From assembly GCA_964369405.1 (NCBI GenBank), contig CAYJGB010000012.1, positions 1 through 53,365 on the forward strand: a stretch of 53,365 bases of DNA, in the 5' to 3' direction. The DNA comes from CAYJFG01 sp964369405 (GTDB lineage: Bacteria; Bacillota; Clostridia; Oscillospirales; Acutalibacteraceae). Every line of letters begins with the position of its first letter. Position 1 is the first letter of the stretch. A program made the position numbers and the translations under genes. Below the pieces are notes generated by a model. That model did no database searches. It worked only from the letters and a program-made list of their open reading frames with translations, and was not told where the DNA came from. This document shows, piece after piece, positions 44,726 to 53,287 of this stretch.

Positions 44726-45991
44726 TCAAATTTTACCGATATCTGTTCTAAATTGCATACCCTCAAATGAAATTTTATCTACTGCTTTATACGCTTTGTC
44801 AAGTGCATTTTCAAGTGAATCTCCACAAGCAGTTACTCCTAAAACTCTACCACCATTTGTGTAGAATTTTCCGTCTTTATATGTTGTACCTGCGTGATAA
44901 ATTGTAACATCTGTATCAAGTTGTCCGTCACTATTCATTCCAAACATCTCTATCCCTTTCGGATAACTCTCTGGGTATCCTCCACTTGCTAAAACTACAC
45001 ATGCTGTACAGTTATCATACCATTCTATATCAAGCTCAGATAAATTTTCATCTATTACTGCATTGCATATATCTACTAAATCTGTTTTAAGTCTTGGTAA
45101 TACTACTTGTGCTTCTGGGTCACCAAACCTTGCATTATATTCTATTACTTTAGGTCCGTTTGGTGTAAGCATTAATCCAAAATAAAGACAACCTTTAAAT
45201 GGTCTACCCTCTTCATTCATAGCATTTATTGTAGGTTTAAATATTGTTTCCATACAAGTTTTAGCTATTTCATCAGTGTAATAAGGATTAGGACTAACTG
45301 TTCCCATTCCACCAGTATTTAAACCTTTGTCGCCGTCAAGTGCTCTTTTATGGTCTTTTGATGACACCATAGGTTTTACACATTTTCCGTCTGTAAATGC
45401 TAAGATTGATACTTCTGGACCTGTTAAAAATTCTTCTATTACTACGTTATTGCCAGAAGAACCAAACTTTTTATCTTCCATAATAGTTTTAACTGCGTTT
45501 ATACCTTCTTCTACCGTCTGTGCTATTAGCACACCTTTACCAAGCGCTAAGCCGTCAGCTTTTACTACTACAGGTGCTAACTCGTTTGATTTAATATAAT
45601 TAATTGCTTCAGTGCAATCGTCAAAAACTTCATACTTGGCTGTTGGTATATTATATTTTTTCATCAAATTTTTAGAAAACACTTTACTTGCTTCTATAAA
45701 AGCTGCTTTTCCTGATGGGCCAAACACTCTTATATTAGCCTCTTCAAATGCATCTACCATACCATCTGCTAATGGGTCATCTGGTGCTACAAACACCATA
45801 TCAATTGCATTATCTTTAGCAAATTTAACCATATTAATTTTATCCATAACTGGTACATCTACATTAATCGCCTCTCTGCCAATGCCTCCATTACCAGTTG
45901 CACAATATAACTTTGTTACTTTATCACTTTTATTAAATTGATGTATTAGTGCATGCTCTCTACCACCACTACCTACTAATAATATATTCAT
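44726..45991 (-). CDS. purD: Phosphoribosylamine-glycine ligase PurD
   Basis: The second step of purine synthesis: phosphoribosylamine plus glycine and ATP gives GAR. ATP-grasp protein with LLVGSGGREHALIHQF, the conserved VVKADGLALGKGVLIA, LNTGGMGTVSPNPYYT, YFGLMLTPNGPKVIEYNARFGDPEAQVVLPRL and the C-terminal GGRVLGVTACGDSLENALDKAY. Length 421 is normal. It is the last gene of the pur operon, 21 bp after the AICAR transformylase. Confidence 0.97.
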   Translation of the reverse strand: MNILLVGSGGREHALIHQFNKSDKVTKLYCATGNGGIGREAINVDVPVMDKINMVKFAKDNAIDMVFVAPDDPLADGMVDAFEEANIRVFGPSGKAAFIEASKVFSKNLMKKYNIPTAKYEVFDDCTEAINYIKSNELAPVVVKADGLALGKGVLIAQTVEEGINAVKTIMEDKKFGSSGNNVVIEEFLTGPEVSILAFTDGKCVKPMVSSKDHKRALDGDKGLNTGGMGTVSPNPYYTDEIAKTCMETIFKPTINAMNEEGRPFKGCLYFGLMLTPNGPKVIEYNARFGDPEAQVVLPRLKTDLVDICNAVIDENLSELDIEWYDNCTACVVLASGGYPESYPKGIEMFGMNSDGQLDTDVTIYHAGTTYKDGKFYTNGGRVLGVTACGDSLENALDKAYKAVDKISFEGMQFRTDIGKI

Positions 45992-46012
45992 TTTATCTCA
46001 TACCCTTCAATT

Positions 46013-47188
46013 TTAATGATGGAATAAACGTATTCCTGTAAAGCACATTGCTATGTTGTATTTATTACAAGTTTCTATCACATTATCATCTCTGATTGAG
46101 CCTCCTGGTTGTACTATATATTCTACTCCAGTTTTATACGCTCTCTCTATGTTATCACCAAATGGGAAGAATGCATCACTTCCTAATGATACACCTTTTA
46201 ATGTTTTTAACCACTGTGTTTTTTCTTCTCTTGTTAACACTTCTGGTTTTTCTTTAAAGAATTGTTGCCATACTCCATCTTTGAGTATATCCATATACTC
46301 ATCAGAAATATAAACATCAATCGTGTTATCTCGGTCTGGTCTGCGAATATCATCAACAAATTTCAAATCTAAAACTTTTTTGTGTTGACGCAAATACCAG
46401 ATATCAGCTTTATTACCAGCTAAACGTGTACAATGTATTCTTGATTGTTGTCCAGCTCCTACTCCAATAGCTTGACCATCTTTAACATAACAGACTGAGT
46501 TAGACTGTGTATATTTTAAAGTAATTAAAGAAATCATCAAGTCTATTTTAGCTTCATCTGGTATTTCTTTAGTAGTTGTTGCTATGTTAGTCAAACTGTT
46601 TTTATCAATTTTAAGTTCGTTTCTGCCTTGCTCAAAAGTAATACCATATACATCTTTATATTCTTTTTCAGCTGGTACATAGTTTGTATCCATTTTTACA
46701 ATGTTATAACTACCATTACGTTTTGATTTTAAAATTTCTAAAGCATCATCATTATAACCTGGTGCAATGATACCATCTGAAACTTCTCTTGCAATTAACA
46801 AAGCTGTTTCTTTATCACATACATCTGATAATGCTATCCAGTCACCAAAAGATGACATTCTATCTGCCCCACGAGCCTTAGCATATGCACAAGCAAGTGG
46901 AGATAATTCTAAATCATCAACAAAATAGATTTTCTTTAGTGTATCACTTAGTGGTGTACCAACTCCAACTCCTGCTGGGCTTACGTGTTTAAAAGATGTA
47001 GCACATGGAAGTCCTGTAGCTGTTTTAAGTTCTTTTACAAGTTGCCAACTGTTGAATGCATCTAAAAAGTTAATATATCCAGGATTACCATTTAAAACTT
47101 CTATAGGTAAATCCTCACCATTTTTCATAAATATTTGAGATGGTTTTTGATTAGGGTTACAACCATATTTTAATAAAAGTTCTTTCAT
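46013..47188 (-). CDS. purH: AICAR transformylase, stand-alone (PurH without cyclohydrolase domain)
   Basis: Transfers a formyl group from 10-formyl-THF to AICAR. The protein corresponds only to the transformylase part of bifunctional PurH: LKYGCNPNQKPSQIF, the catalytic Lys-His in ATSFKHVSPAGVGVG, CAYAKARGADRMSSFGDWIAL, SDGIIAPGY, VGAGQQSRIHCTRLAGNKAD, LGSDAFFPFGD and YIVQPGGSIRDD. The IMP cyclohydrolase domain is missing and is supplied by the PurO-like gene upstream. The frame opens at TTG 47203, but ATG 47188 has GAGGAG 7 nt upstream and is preferred. Confidence 0.95.
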   Translation of the reverse strand: MKELLLKYGCNPNQKPSQIFMKNGEDLPIEVLNGNPGYINFLDAFNSWQLVKELKTATGLPCATSFKHVSPAGVGVGTPLSDTLKKIYFVDDLELSPLACAYAKARGADRMSSFGDWIALSDVCDKETALLIAREVSDGIIAPGYNDDALEILKSKRNGSYNIVKMDTNYVPAEKEYKDVYGITFEQGRNELKIDKNSLTNIATTTKEIPDEAKIDLMISLITLKYTQSNSVCYVKDGQAIGVGAGQQSRIHCTRLAGNKADIWYLRQHKKVLDLKFVDDIRRPDRDNTIDVYISDEYMDILKDGVWQQFFKEKPEVLTREEKTQWLKTLKGVSLGSDAFFPFGDNIERAYKTGVEYIVQPGGSIRDDNVIETCNKYNIAMCFTGIRLFHH

Positions 47189-47221
47189 TTCAAATCTCCT
47201 CAATTAAATTCAATTACTATA

Positions 47222-47938
47222 TTACTTGTTTTTATTTATTATTCTGCTTGTCGCTTCTCTTGTATTTAAATCAATATATCTAACAAAAAGAGATACTTTA
47301 TTATCTTCGTTTAAATTTTCCCACAACTTTTGAGCAAATTCATCAATAGTTTCGTTTCCTATTTCTACTAATTTAGGCTCACCCTCAAAGCTTGGCAATG
47401 GGTTTCCGTCACATTTGTAAGTATGTATAAATCTACCCTCGCCATTTATTGGTGCAGAATAACTAAATGTATATCTTTGACATGAACTAGCATCACCATT
47501 TGCACTTTTAAGTATTGACATTGCAAAATTCATATCTCCATTTACATGTTTTACTACTGCTGAAATTCTTGGTGTATAATTTGGAGCATCTGGTTCAAAT
47601 TCTCTTGTTCTAAGTGCTTGCTCAAAAGTTTGTTGGTCATTCATTAAGTCGTATATTGTGTCTGTTTGGTCGCCGTTTGTAACTATAGTCTTATTACCTA
47701 AAACTTTTACTGGTGCATAAATAATCAGTGATGGGTCTGTAAGTTTACTTTCGTCAAAAGCTTGAGTGCGTATTCCTTTACCTTCTTCAACAAAAATTCT
47801 GTTTCGACTGTTCTCACTTCTGCCCATTATGAAGTATGCCATTACTGCATTTTTTCCGTCTTTACTCTTACCTACTAAAATACCTCTTCCAGGATATTCA
47901 TTTTCTGACAATTCTTTTTCTATGCTTAAAAATTCCAT
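47222..47938 (-). CDS. purO: IMP cyclohydrolase, PurO-like
   Basis: Closes the ring of FAICAR to give IMP. It resembles the archaeal-type PurO family, not PurH: YPGRGILVGKSKDGKNAVMAYFIMGRSENSRNRIFVEE, TNGDQTDTIYDLM, FEPDAPNYTPRISAV, RYTFSYSAPINGEGRFIHTYKCDGNPLPSFEGEPKLV. Length 238 fits. It lies directly before the transformylase gene, so the two together replace bifunctional PurH. AAAGGA lies 8 nt before the ATG. Confidence 0.92.
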   Translation of the reverse strand: MEFLSIEKELSENEYPGRGILVGKSKDGKNAVMAYFIMGRSENSRNRIFVEEGKGIRTQAFDESKLTDPSLIIYAPVKVLGNKTIVTNGDQTDTIYDLMNDQQTFEQALRTREFEPDAPNYTPRISAVVKHVNGDMNFAMSILKSANGDASSCQRYTFSYSAPINGEGRFIHTYKCDGNPLPSFEGEPKLVEIGNETIDEFAQKLWENLNEDNKVSLFVRYIDLNTREATSRIINKNK

Positions 47939-47951
47939 ATTAATTATCCTT

Positions 47952-48575
47952 TCATAATATAATTGTTTTATTTTCTTCTACTAAAATTTTATCATTACAA
48001 AATAAATTTACTGCTTTTGGTAATATTACCCACTCTGCTTGCTCCATTACTCTCTTTTGCAAAATTTCTGGAGTATCGTTGTTTTGTATTTCTACAGACT
48101 TTTGTAAAATTATAGCTCCACCATCACAAATTTCATTAACAAAATGTGCTGTAGCTCCTGTAATTTTAACACCTTTGTTCAGTGCTTCTTGATGAACTTT
48201 TAAACCATAATACCCTGCCCCACAAAATGACGGTATAAGTGATGGGTGAATATTAATTATCTTGTTTTCAAAATTATTTATCACCTTACTGCCTAAAATC
48301 GTCATAAATCCAGCAAGTACAATCAATTCTGCTTGTACTTCAATTAGTAAGTCAGTTAACGCTTTATCATATTCATCTAAACTGTCAAAGTCTTTTCTTC
48401 TTAAAATTTTTGTATCTATATCGTTGTTTTTTGCTCTCTCCAGTGCATAAGCATTTGGATTGCTAGATATTACACAAGTAATTTTTCCGTTTTTTATTTC
48501 TCCGTTTTTTTGTGCATCTATCAAGGCTTGTAAGTTTGTGCCTCCACCAGAAACTAATACTACAATATTTTTCAT
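47952..48575 (-). CDS. purN: GAR transformylase PurN
   Basis: Formylates GAR using 10-formyl-THF. Motifs: VLVSGGGTNLQALIDA, ISSNPNAYALERA, LAGFMTILG, the catalytic NIHPSLIPSFCGAGYYG, and ITGATAHFVNEICDGGAII with the conserved His and Asp. Length 207 is normal. It lies between purM and purO, 15 bp after the purM stop. Confidence 0.96.
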   Translation of the reverse strand: MKNIVVLVSGGGTNLQALIDAQKNGEIKNGKITCVISSNPNAYALERAKNNDIDTKILRRKDFDSLDEYDKALTDLLIEVQAELIVLAGFMTILGSKVINNFENKIINIHPSLIPSFCGAGYYGLKVHQEALNKGVKITGATAHFVNEICDGGAIILQKSVEIQNNDTPEILQKRVMEQAEWVILPKAVNLFCNDKILVEENKTIIL

Positions 48576-48590
48576 TTTACACCTCTAAAA

Positions 48591-49625
48591 TTATTCTAAT
48601 ATTATTCCTTCGTTACCATCAATTACTTCTCCTACTATAAATGCTTTTTCTCCACTAGCTGTTAAACTATCTATTGTTTTTTGAGCATCTTTTTTATCTA
48701 CTGCTACTACCATTCCTACACCCATATTAAATGTATTAAACATATCTCTTTCTGGTATGTTCCCTACTCTTTGAATAGTTTTGAATATTGGTAGAACTGG
48801 TATATTTTCTTTATCTATTTTTGCTGTTAATCCTTTACTTAACATACGTGGTACGTTTTCGTAAAATCCTCCACCTGTTATATGTGATATCGCCTTAACT
48901 TCTACTTCTTCTATTAATTTAAGGATTGCTTTAACATATATTTTTGTTGGTGTTAGTAGCGTTTCTCCAAGTGGCTTTTCTAGCTCTTCATAAGTATTTT
49001 TGATTGTGTTTTCATCAATTCCAAAAACTTTTCTAACTAAAGAAAATCCATTTGAGTGTACTCCAGATGATGCTATACCAATAAGCACATCACCATCTTT
49101 TAGCTTTGAGCCGTCAATCATTTTATCTTTATCAACTATACCTACATTAAATCCAGCTAAATCATATTCATCTTCTGGATAAAACCCTGGCATTTCTGCT
49201 GTTTCGCCACCAATTAAAGCACAGTTAGACTCAACACAGCCTTGTGCAACTCCAGAAACTATTTGAGCAATTTTTTCTGGGAAGTTCTTACCTACTGCTA
49301 AATAATCTAAAAAGAACATTGGAGCAGCTCCACAACAAATAACATCATTTACACACATAGCAACACAGTCTATACCAATAGTATCGTGCTTATCAAGTAA
49401 AAATGCAAGTTTTAATTTTGTGCCTACACCGTCTGTGCCAGAAACTAAAATAGGTTCTTTCATACCAGTCATATTTGGAGCAAATAAACCTCCAAAACCA
49501 CCAATACCAGATAACACTCCTTGTGTCTTAGTTTTTGCAACGTGTTCTTTCATAAGCTCTACTGATTTATAACCAGCAGTTACATCTACTCCAGCCTCTT
49601 TATAGCTTTCACTAAAACTTTTCAT
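48591..49625 (-). CDS. purM: AIR synthetase PurM
   Basis: ATP-dependent closure of FGAM to AIR. Motifs: YKEAGVDVTAGYKSVELMK, GGFGGLFAPNM, VSGTDGVGTKLKLAF, DCVAMCVNDVICCGAAPMFFLDYLA, GGETAEMPGFY, ASSGVHSNGFSLVRKV and SHITGGGFYENVPRML. Length 344 is normal. GAGGAG precedes the ATG. It lies 24 bp after purF. Confidence 0.97.
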   Translation of the reverse strand: MKSFSESYKEAGVDVTAGYKSVELMKEHVAKTKTQGVLSGIGGFGGLFAPNMTGMKEPILVSGTDGVGTKLKLAFLLDKHDTIGIDCVAMCVNDVICCGAAPMFFLDYLAVGKNFPEKIAQIVSGVAQGCVESNCALIGGETAEMPGFYPEDEYDLAGFNVGIVDKDKMIDGSKLKDGDVLIGIASSGVHSNGFSLVRKVFGIDENTIKNTYEELEKPLGETLLTPTKIYVKAILKLIEEVEVKAISHITGGGFYENVPRMLSKGLTAKIDKENIPVLPIFKTIQRVGNIPERDMFNTFNMGVGMVVAVDKKDAQKTIDSLTASGEKAFIVGEVIDGNEGIILE

Positions 49626-49649
49626 AAAATATTCTCCTCATATTTTCAA

Positions 49650-51107
49650 TTACACAATCTTTTTAGAAAATTTATCAACAAAACTTTCAGTTGGTATTGG
49701 TGCTTTATACTCTCCTGAGAAACAACCATCACAACAACCAATATTTATATCTTTTGCAATATCTCTAAAATCTTCTATATTAACATATCCTAAACTATCA
49801 GCGCCTATAACCTTACAAATATCATCAACACTCATATCAGAAGTGATAAGTCTACCGTCGTTGAGCACATCAACGCCAAAATGACAGTTATGAAAAAGTC
49901 TTGGTGAAGATACTCTCATATGAACTTCTTTAGCTCCTGCAGACTTTAAAAGTGATACTATATGTTTAGCTGTTTCACCTTTAACTATAGAATCATCAAT
50001 AACAATTACTCGTTTACCAGCAACTGCAACTTTTAATACATTGATTTTTATTTTTAATAATTTTTCTGCACTAGACTTATTGATATTCGGCATACTTCGT
50101 CTTATATATTTATTTTTAATTATTGCTGTTTCAAATGGTATTCCAGAAACTCTTGAATATTCAAGTGCTGCTGTTGTACCACTGTCTGGTACACCACATA
50201 CAATATCTGCTTCTACTGGATACGATTTCGCTAGACAGGCTCCTACTCTTTTTCTAACTACATTTACAGGCATACCATCAATAATACTATCTGGTCTAGC
50301 CACATAAACATATTCAAACATACATATAGAAGTGTCTTCAAAATCATCTGCATACATTAAACTGCTCAAACCTTTTTCATCAATAGTAACAATTTCACCA
50401 GGTTTTACATCTCGAACAAATTCAGCTCCTAGACTATCGAAAACACAAGATTCAGAAGACAATAAATAACTATCTCCTAATTTACCAATACAAAGTGGTC
50501 TAAATCCATTTTTATCTCTTGCACCAATAAGCTTATTAGTTGAAGATAATACTAATGAAAACGCTCCCTCAAGCTCTTTTGCTGCTGCTTTAACAGCATC
50601 TTCAATAGTCATTGTATGCGCTCTCTTATTAGCAATAACATAAGCTATCAACTCAGCATTACTATTTGATTGGAAAATAGCTCCACCTTGTTCAAGTGAT
50701 TTATGAAGCTGAGCAAAATTTGTGATTGAACCATTATGAGTTAATGCTAAGTTACCTTTAATGTATCTCATAACAAGTGGTTGAGCAAATGCTCTTGTTT
50801 GTGAATAAGTACTTTCATCATCGTGAGAGTAACTAAGATGTGCTAAAGCAATTTTACCATTGCCTAAAGAATTTACTGCTTGATGATTTAAAATTTCTGC
50901 AACAGTTCCTAAGTCTTTGTGACAATTGAACTCACCTTTATTGTTAATTGCAATTCCACAACTATGTTGTCCTCTATGCTGTAAGGCAAATAATGCTGCA
51001 AATGTTTCTCTTACTAAATCTAAATCATCATTTGAATAAATCCCAAAAACACCACTTTCTTCTTGAGGATTTATTATAATGTCATTATATATTTTTTCTC
51101 TATTCAT
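49650..51107 (-). CDS. purF: PurF-type amidophosphoribosyltransferase with degenerate glutaminase site
   Basis: It makes phosphoribosylamine from PRPP. The architecture is PurF: Ntn-hydrolase glutaminase domain (about 18-230) and PRTase domain (about 250-450). The glutaminase site is altered: the N-terminal nucleophile Cys of ECGVFGI is Ser18 (codon AGT) in EESGVFGI; the Arg of HVRYS is Ser92 (HLSYS); the Asp of SDTE is Asn150 (SNAE). N125-G126 (THNGSI) is kept. The PRPP loop IVIDDSIVKGET and Fe-S cysteines (SSESC, FHNCHFG, CDGCFSG) are kept. It probably uses ammonia directly, or glutamine use is supplied in another way. Its ATG overlaps the purE stop by 1 nt. Confidence 0.9.
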   Translation of the reverse strand: MNREKIYNDIIINPQEESGVFGIYSNDDLDLVRETFAALFALQHRGQHSCGIAINNKGEFNCHKDLGTVAEILNHQAVNSLGNGKIALAHLSYSHDDESTYSQTRAFAQPLVMRYIKGNLALTHNGSITNFAQLHKSLEQGGAIFQSNSNAELIAYVIANKRAHTMTIEDAVKAAAKELEGAFSLVLSSTNKLIGARDKNGFRPLCIGKLGDSYLLSSESCVFDSLGAEFVRDVKPGEIVTIDEKGLSSLMYADDFEDTSICMFEYVYVARPDSIIDGMPVNVVRKRVGACLAKSYPVEADIVCGVPDSGTTAALEYSRVSGIPFETAIIKNKYIRRSMPNINKSSAEKLLKIKINVLKVAVAGKRVIVIDDSIVKGETAKHIVSLLKSAGAKEVHMRVSSPRLFHNCHFGVDVLNDGRLITSDMSVDDICKVIGADSLGYVNIEDFRDIAKDINIGCCDGCFSGEYKAPIPTESFVDKFSKKIV

Positions 51108-51613
51108 TAAATATCATTCACCATATCTTGTAATTTTTTATCTTTAGCTATAACTCCACTAACCATTTCTTCTTTTAATGTTACTAATACTTTTGCTAAT
51201 CTTTCATCAGAAATAGCAAGCATTTGAATTGCTAATAATGCTGCATTATTAGCACCGTCAATAGCAACTGTAGCTACTGGAATTCCTGGTGGCATTTGAA
51301 CAGTTGCAAGTAATGCGTCCATTCCGTCAAGCTCAGTAGACTTTACTGGAATACCAATTACAGGTAATGTAGTGTGAGCTGCTAATACTCCACCTAAGTG
51401 AGCAGCTTTACCAGCAGCAGCAATAATTACACCAAAACCATTGTCACGTGCATTTTTAGAAAACTCTGCTGCCATATCTGGTGTTCTGTGAGCAGACATA
51501 ACATGAACCTCAACTGGTACATCGTGTTGTTTTAAAACTTTAACTGCTTTTGATACAACTGGGAAATCACTATCAGACCCCATAATAACTGCAACTTTTT
51601 TTGTGTTAGACAT
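51107..51613 (-). CDS. purE: N5-carboxyaminoimidazole ribonucleotide mutase PurE
   Basis: Converts N5-CAIR to CAIR. Motifs: VIMGSDSDFPVVSKAV, HVMSAHRTPDMAAEF, IIAAAGKAAHLGGVLAAHTTLPVIGIPV and VQMPPGIPVATVAIDGANNAALLAIQML. Length 168 is normal. It is the first gene of the pur operon; AAGGAG lies 8 nt before the ATG. PurK, purC, purB and purL/Q/S are not in this operon. Confidence 0.97.
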   Translation of the reverse strand: MSNTKKVAVIMGSDSDFPVVSKAVKVLKQHDVPVEVHVMSAHRTPDMAAEFSKNARDNGFGVIIAAAGKAAHLGGVLAAHTTLPVIGIPVKSTELDGMDALLATVQMPPGIPVATVAIDGANNAALLAIQMLAISDERLAKVLVTLKEEMVSGVIAKDKKLQDMVNDI

Positions 51614-51660
51614 AATAACTACTCCTTTTAATTATATTTTGCTAAAAATAACAACGAAAA

Positions 51661-51689
51661 GACTGTGGTTATATTAAAAAACCACAGTC
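51661..51689 (-). terminator. Stem-loop in the pur operon leader, candidate attenuator
   Basis: GACTGTGGTT pairs perfectly over 10 bp with AACCACAGTC across a 9-nt loop. On the minus strand it is followed by TTTTCGTTG. It begins 11 nt after the stop of the leader ORF and ends 47 bp before the purE ATG, the layout expected of a transcription attenuator. Confidence 0.6.
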
Positions 51690-51700
51690 TAATTTTAAAC

Positions 51701-51772
51701 TTAAAATACTGATAATATCCCTACATTTATACAAGAGGACGATAAACTAATAAAAAAATAATTTTTAAACAT
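51701..51772 (-). CDS. 23-residue leader peptide upstream of purE
   Basis: Too short for most gene callers. A perfect AGGAGG lies 8 nt before an ATG at 51772, followed by 22 codons and TAA at 51701. The peptide begins MFKNYFFISLSSSC and ends LSVF; Ser and Phe are frequent, with five Ser in six codons around the middle. It starts about 25 nt from the predicted transcription start and is followed at once by a stem-loop. The strong ribosome site makes translation likely; a role in attenuating the pur operon is inference. It could instead be an ordinary small protein. Confidence 0.55.
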   Translation of the reverse strand: MFKNYFFISLSSSCINVGILSVF

Positions 51773-51804
51773 TTGCACTTCCTCCTGAAAAAAGATATAC
51801 ATAT

Positions 51805-51833
51805 ATTTTATTTCATTTTTACATAAAATTCAA
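51805..51833 (-). promoter_or_regulatory. Promoter of the purine operon and its leader
   Basis: Part of the 304-bp gap 51614-51917. On the minus strand TTGAAT, 17 bp, TAAAAT; start of transcription near 51797, giving a leader of about 185 nt before purE. No purine-riboswitch, ykkC-type or PurBox pattern was recognised. The part from 51834 to 51917 is AT-rich with nothing I can name. Confidence 0.6.
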
Positions 51834-51917
51834 TAGTTTGTAAGAAAAAAATACATTATTTTTAATATTCATGCATTTTTGTTCTACTATTCACTATAAA
51901 TTTATGAATTTTGCTTA

Positions 51918-52826
51918 TTAAACTTTTTTATCATCAGTTACAAGCTCTTTTAAAGTTGTTGCAAGTCCTGCCATTGATTGAATTTCTGATGGTATAATAA
52001 TTTTTGTAGCTTTACCATCTGCTGCTTTCTCAAACGCTTCTAAACTTTTAAGAGCAATAACTTTATCTGTTGGAGCTGATTCGTTTAACATTTTGAGCGA
52101 ATCTGCATACGCTTTTTGTACTGATAATATAGCTTCAGCCTCACCTTGCGCTTCTCTGATTTTTGATTCTCTAATAGCATCTGCTCGTAGTATTGCTGAT
52201 TCTTTATGTCCTTCTGCTACTAGAATTTGGCTTGATTTTTCGCCCTCAGCGTCAAGTATTTTAGCACGTCTTTCACGTTCTGCTTTCATTTGTTTTTCCA
52301 TAGCTTCTTGAATTTCTCTAGGTGGTAATATGTTTTTAAGCTCAACTCTTTTTACTTTTATTCCCCACGCATCTGTAGCAACATCAAGTATTGTTCTAAT
52401 TCTTTCGTTTATGTCATCTCTTGATGTAAGTGTGTGGTCAAGTTCTAAGTCACCTATGATATTTCTAAGAGTTGTAGCTGTTAGATTTTCTATAGCAAAT
52501 ATTGGATTATCTACACCATATGTATATAGTTTTGGGTCAGTAATTTGATAATAAACTACTGTATCTATTTGCATAGTAACGTTATCTTTTGTGATAACTG
52601 GTTGTGGTGGAAAATCAACAACTTGCTCTTTTAAAGATATTTTTTTTGCTATTCTATCTATAAAAGGTATTTTTAAGTGCAGTCCTTGTTTCCATGTTTC
52701 TTTATATCCGCCTAATCTTTCAATAACAAATGCATTTGCTTGAGATACGATTTTTACATTTGCTACTACTACTAAAAATAAAATGAATGCTATTACACCT
52801 AGCGTGATAATTACTTCTATCGGCAT
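51918..52826 (-). CDS. qmcA: SPFH/stomatin-like membrane protein (QmcA type)
   Basis: One N-terminal membrane helix (about 4-24) is followed by the SPFH/band 7 domain (about 25-190: VIERLGGYKETWKQGLHLKIPFIDRI, VDFPPQPVITKDNVTMQIDTVVYYQI, LRNIIGDLELDHTLTSRDDIN, WGIKVKRVELKNILPP). A long Ala/Glu-rich coiled coil follows (about 190-260), and the C-terminus is short. These proteins form ring assemblies in membrane microdomains. The upstream neighbour is an NfeD gene, the usual partner, 32 bp away. Confidence 0.93.
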   Translation of the reverse strand: MPIEVIITLGVIAFILFLVVVANVKIVSQANAFVIERLGGYKETWKQGLHLKIPFIDRIAKKISLKEQVVDFPPQPVITKDNVTMQIDTVVYYQITDPKLYTYGVDNPIFAIENLTATTLRNIIGDLELDHTLTSRDDINERIRTILDVATDAWGIKVKRVELKNILPPREIQEAMEKQMKAERERRAKILDAEGEKSSQILVAEGHKESAILRADAIRESKIREAQGEAEAILSVQKAYADSLKMLNESAPTDKVIALKSLEAFEKAADGKATKIIIPSEIQSMAGLATTLKELVTDDKKV

Positions 52827-52858
52827 AATTTTTTACCCTCTTTTCAAAAATAATTTTT

Positions 52859-53287
52859 TTAAATATGTTCTACTATCAATTTTGTACCATCAATTTCACG
52901 TACTTTTACTTTTTCGCCTTTATGTATTGGCGAGTCGTCAAAAGCCTTTACTCTCCAGATAACATCATCAATTTTAACTTCACCTAGATTGTCTTCAATT
53001 TCACTTAAAACAATCAAAACTTTACCAATGTTTACATCTGAATTAGTTAGAACTTCAGGTACATTTTTGATTTTATTGACTAATGGCTTAGTAAGTATTA
53101 GCGATAAAACAGACACAGCTACAAACACTATCAATTGAATGAATATGTCGTCTACAAAGACAGCCGTACCAGCAGCAGATAAAGCTCCTAACACAAACCA
53201 TATTGATATTAATTGAGAAGTTGCCATCTCTAAAATACCTAGTACAAGTGCAACACACAACCAAATAAGTGGTAGATACTGTTCCAT
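52859..53287 (-). CDS. NfeD-family membrane protein
   Basis: 142 residues: three or so hydrophobic helices (about 5-25, 28-45 and 48-68) and a C-terminal OB-fold (about 80-142: IGKVLIVLSEIEDNLGEVKIDDVIWRVKA, GEKVKVREIDGTKLIVE). This is the short NfeD form without the serine protease domain. It pairs with the stomatin gene downstream and is thought to help its assembly. GGGAGG lies 7 nt before the ATG. The 78 bp to the window edge contain nothing I recognise. Confidence 0.92.
   Translation of the reverse strand: MEQYLPLIWLCVALVLGILEMATSQLISIWFVLGALSAAGTAVFVDDIFIQLIVFVAVSVLSLILTKPLVNKIKNVPEVLTNSDVNIGKVLIVLSEIEDNLGEVKIDDVIWRVKAFDDSPIHKGEKVKVREIDGTKLIVEHI

Noticed and set aside
51614..51800. Purine-type riboswitch in the purE leader
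   Set aside because: No three-way junction core or conserved loop sequences were found; a short ORF and one hairpin occupy the space.
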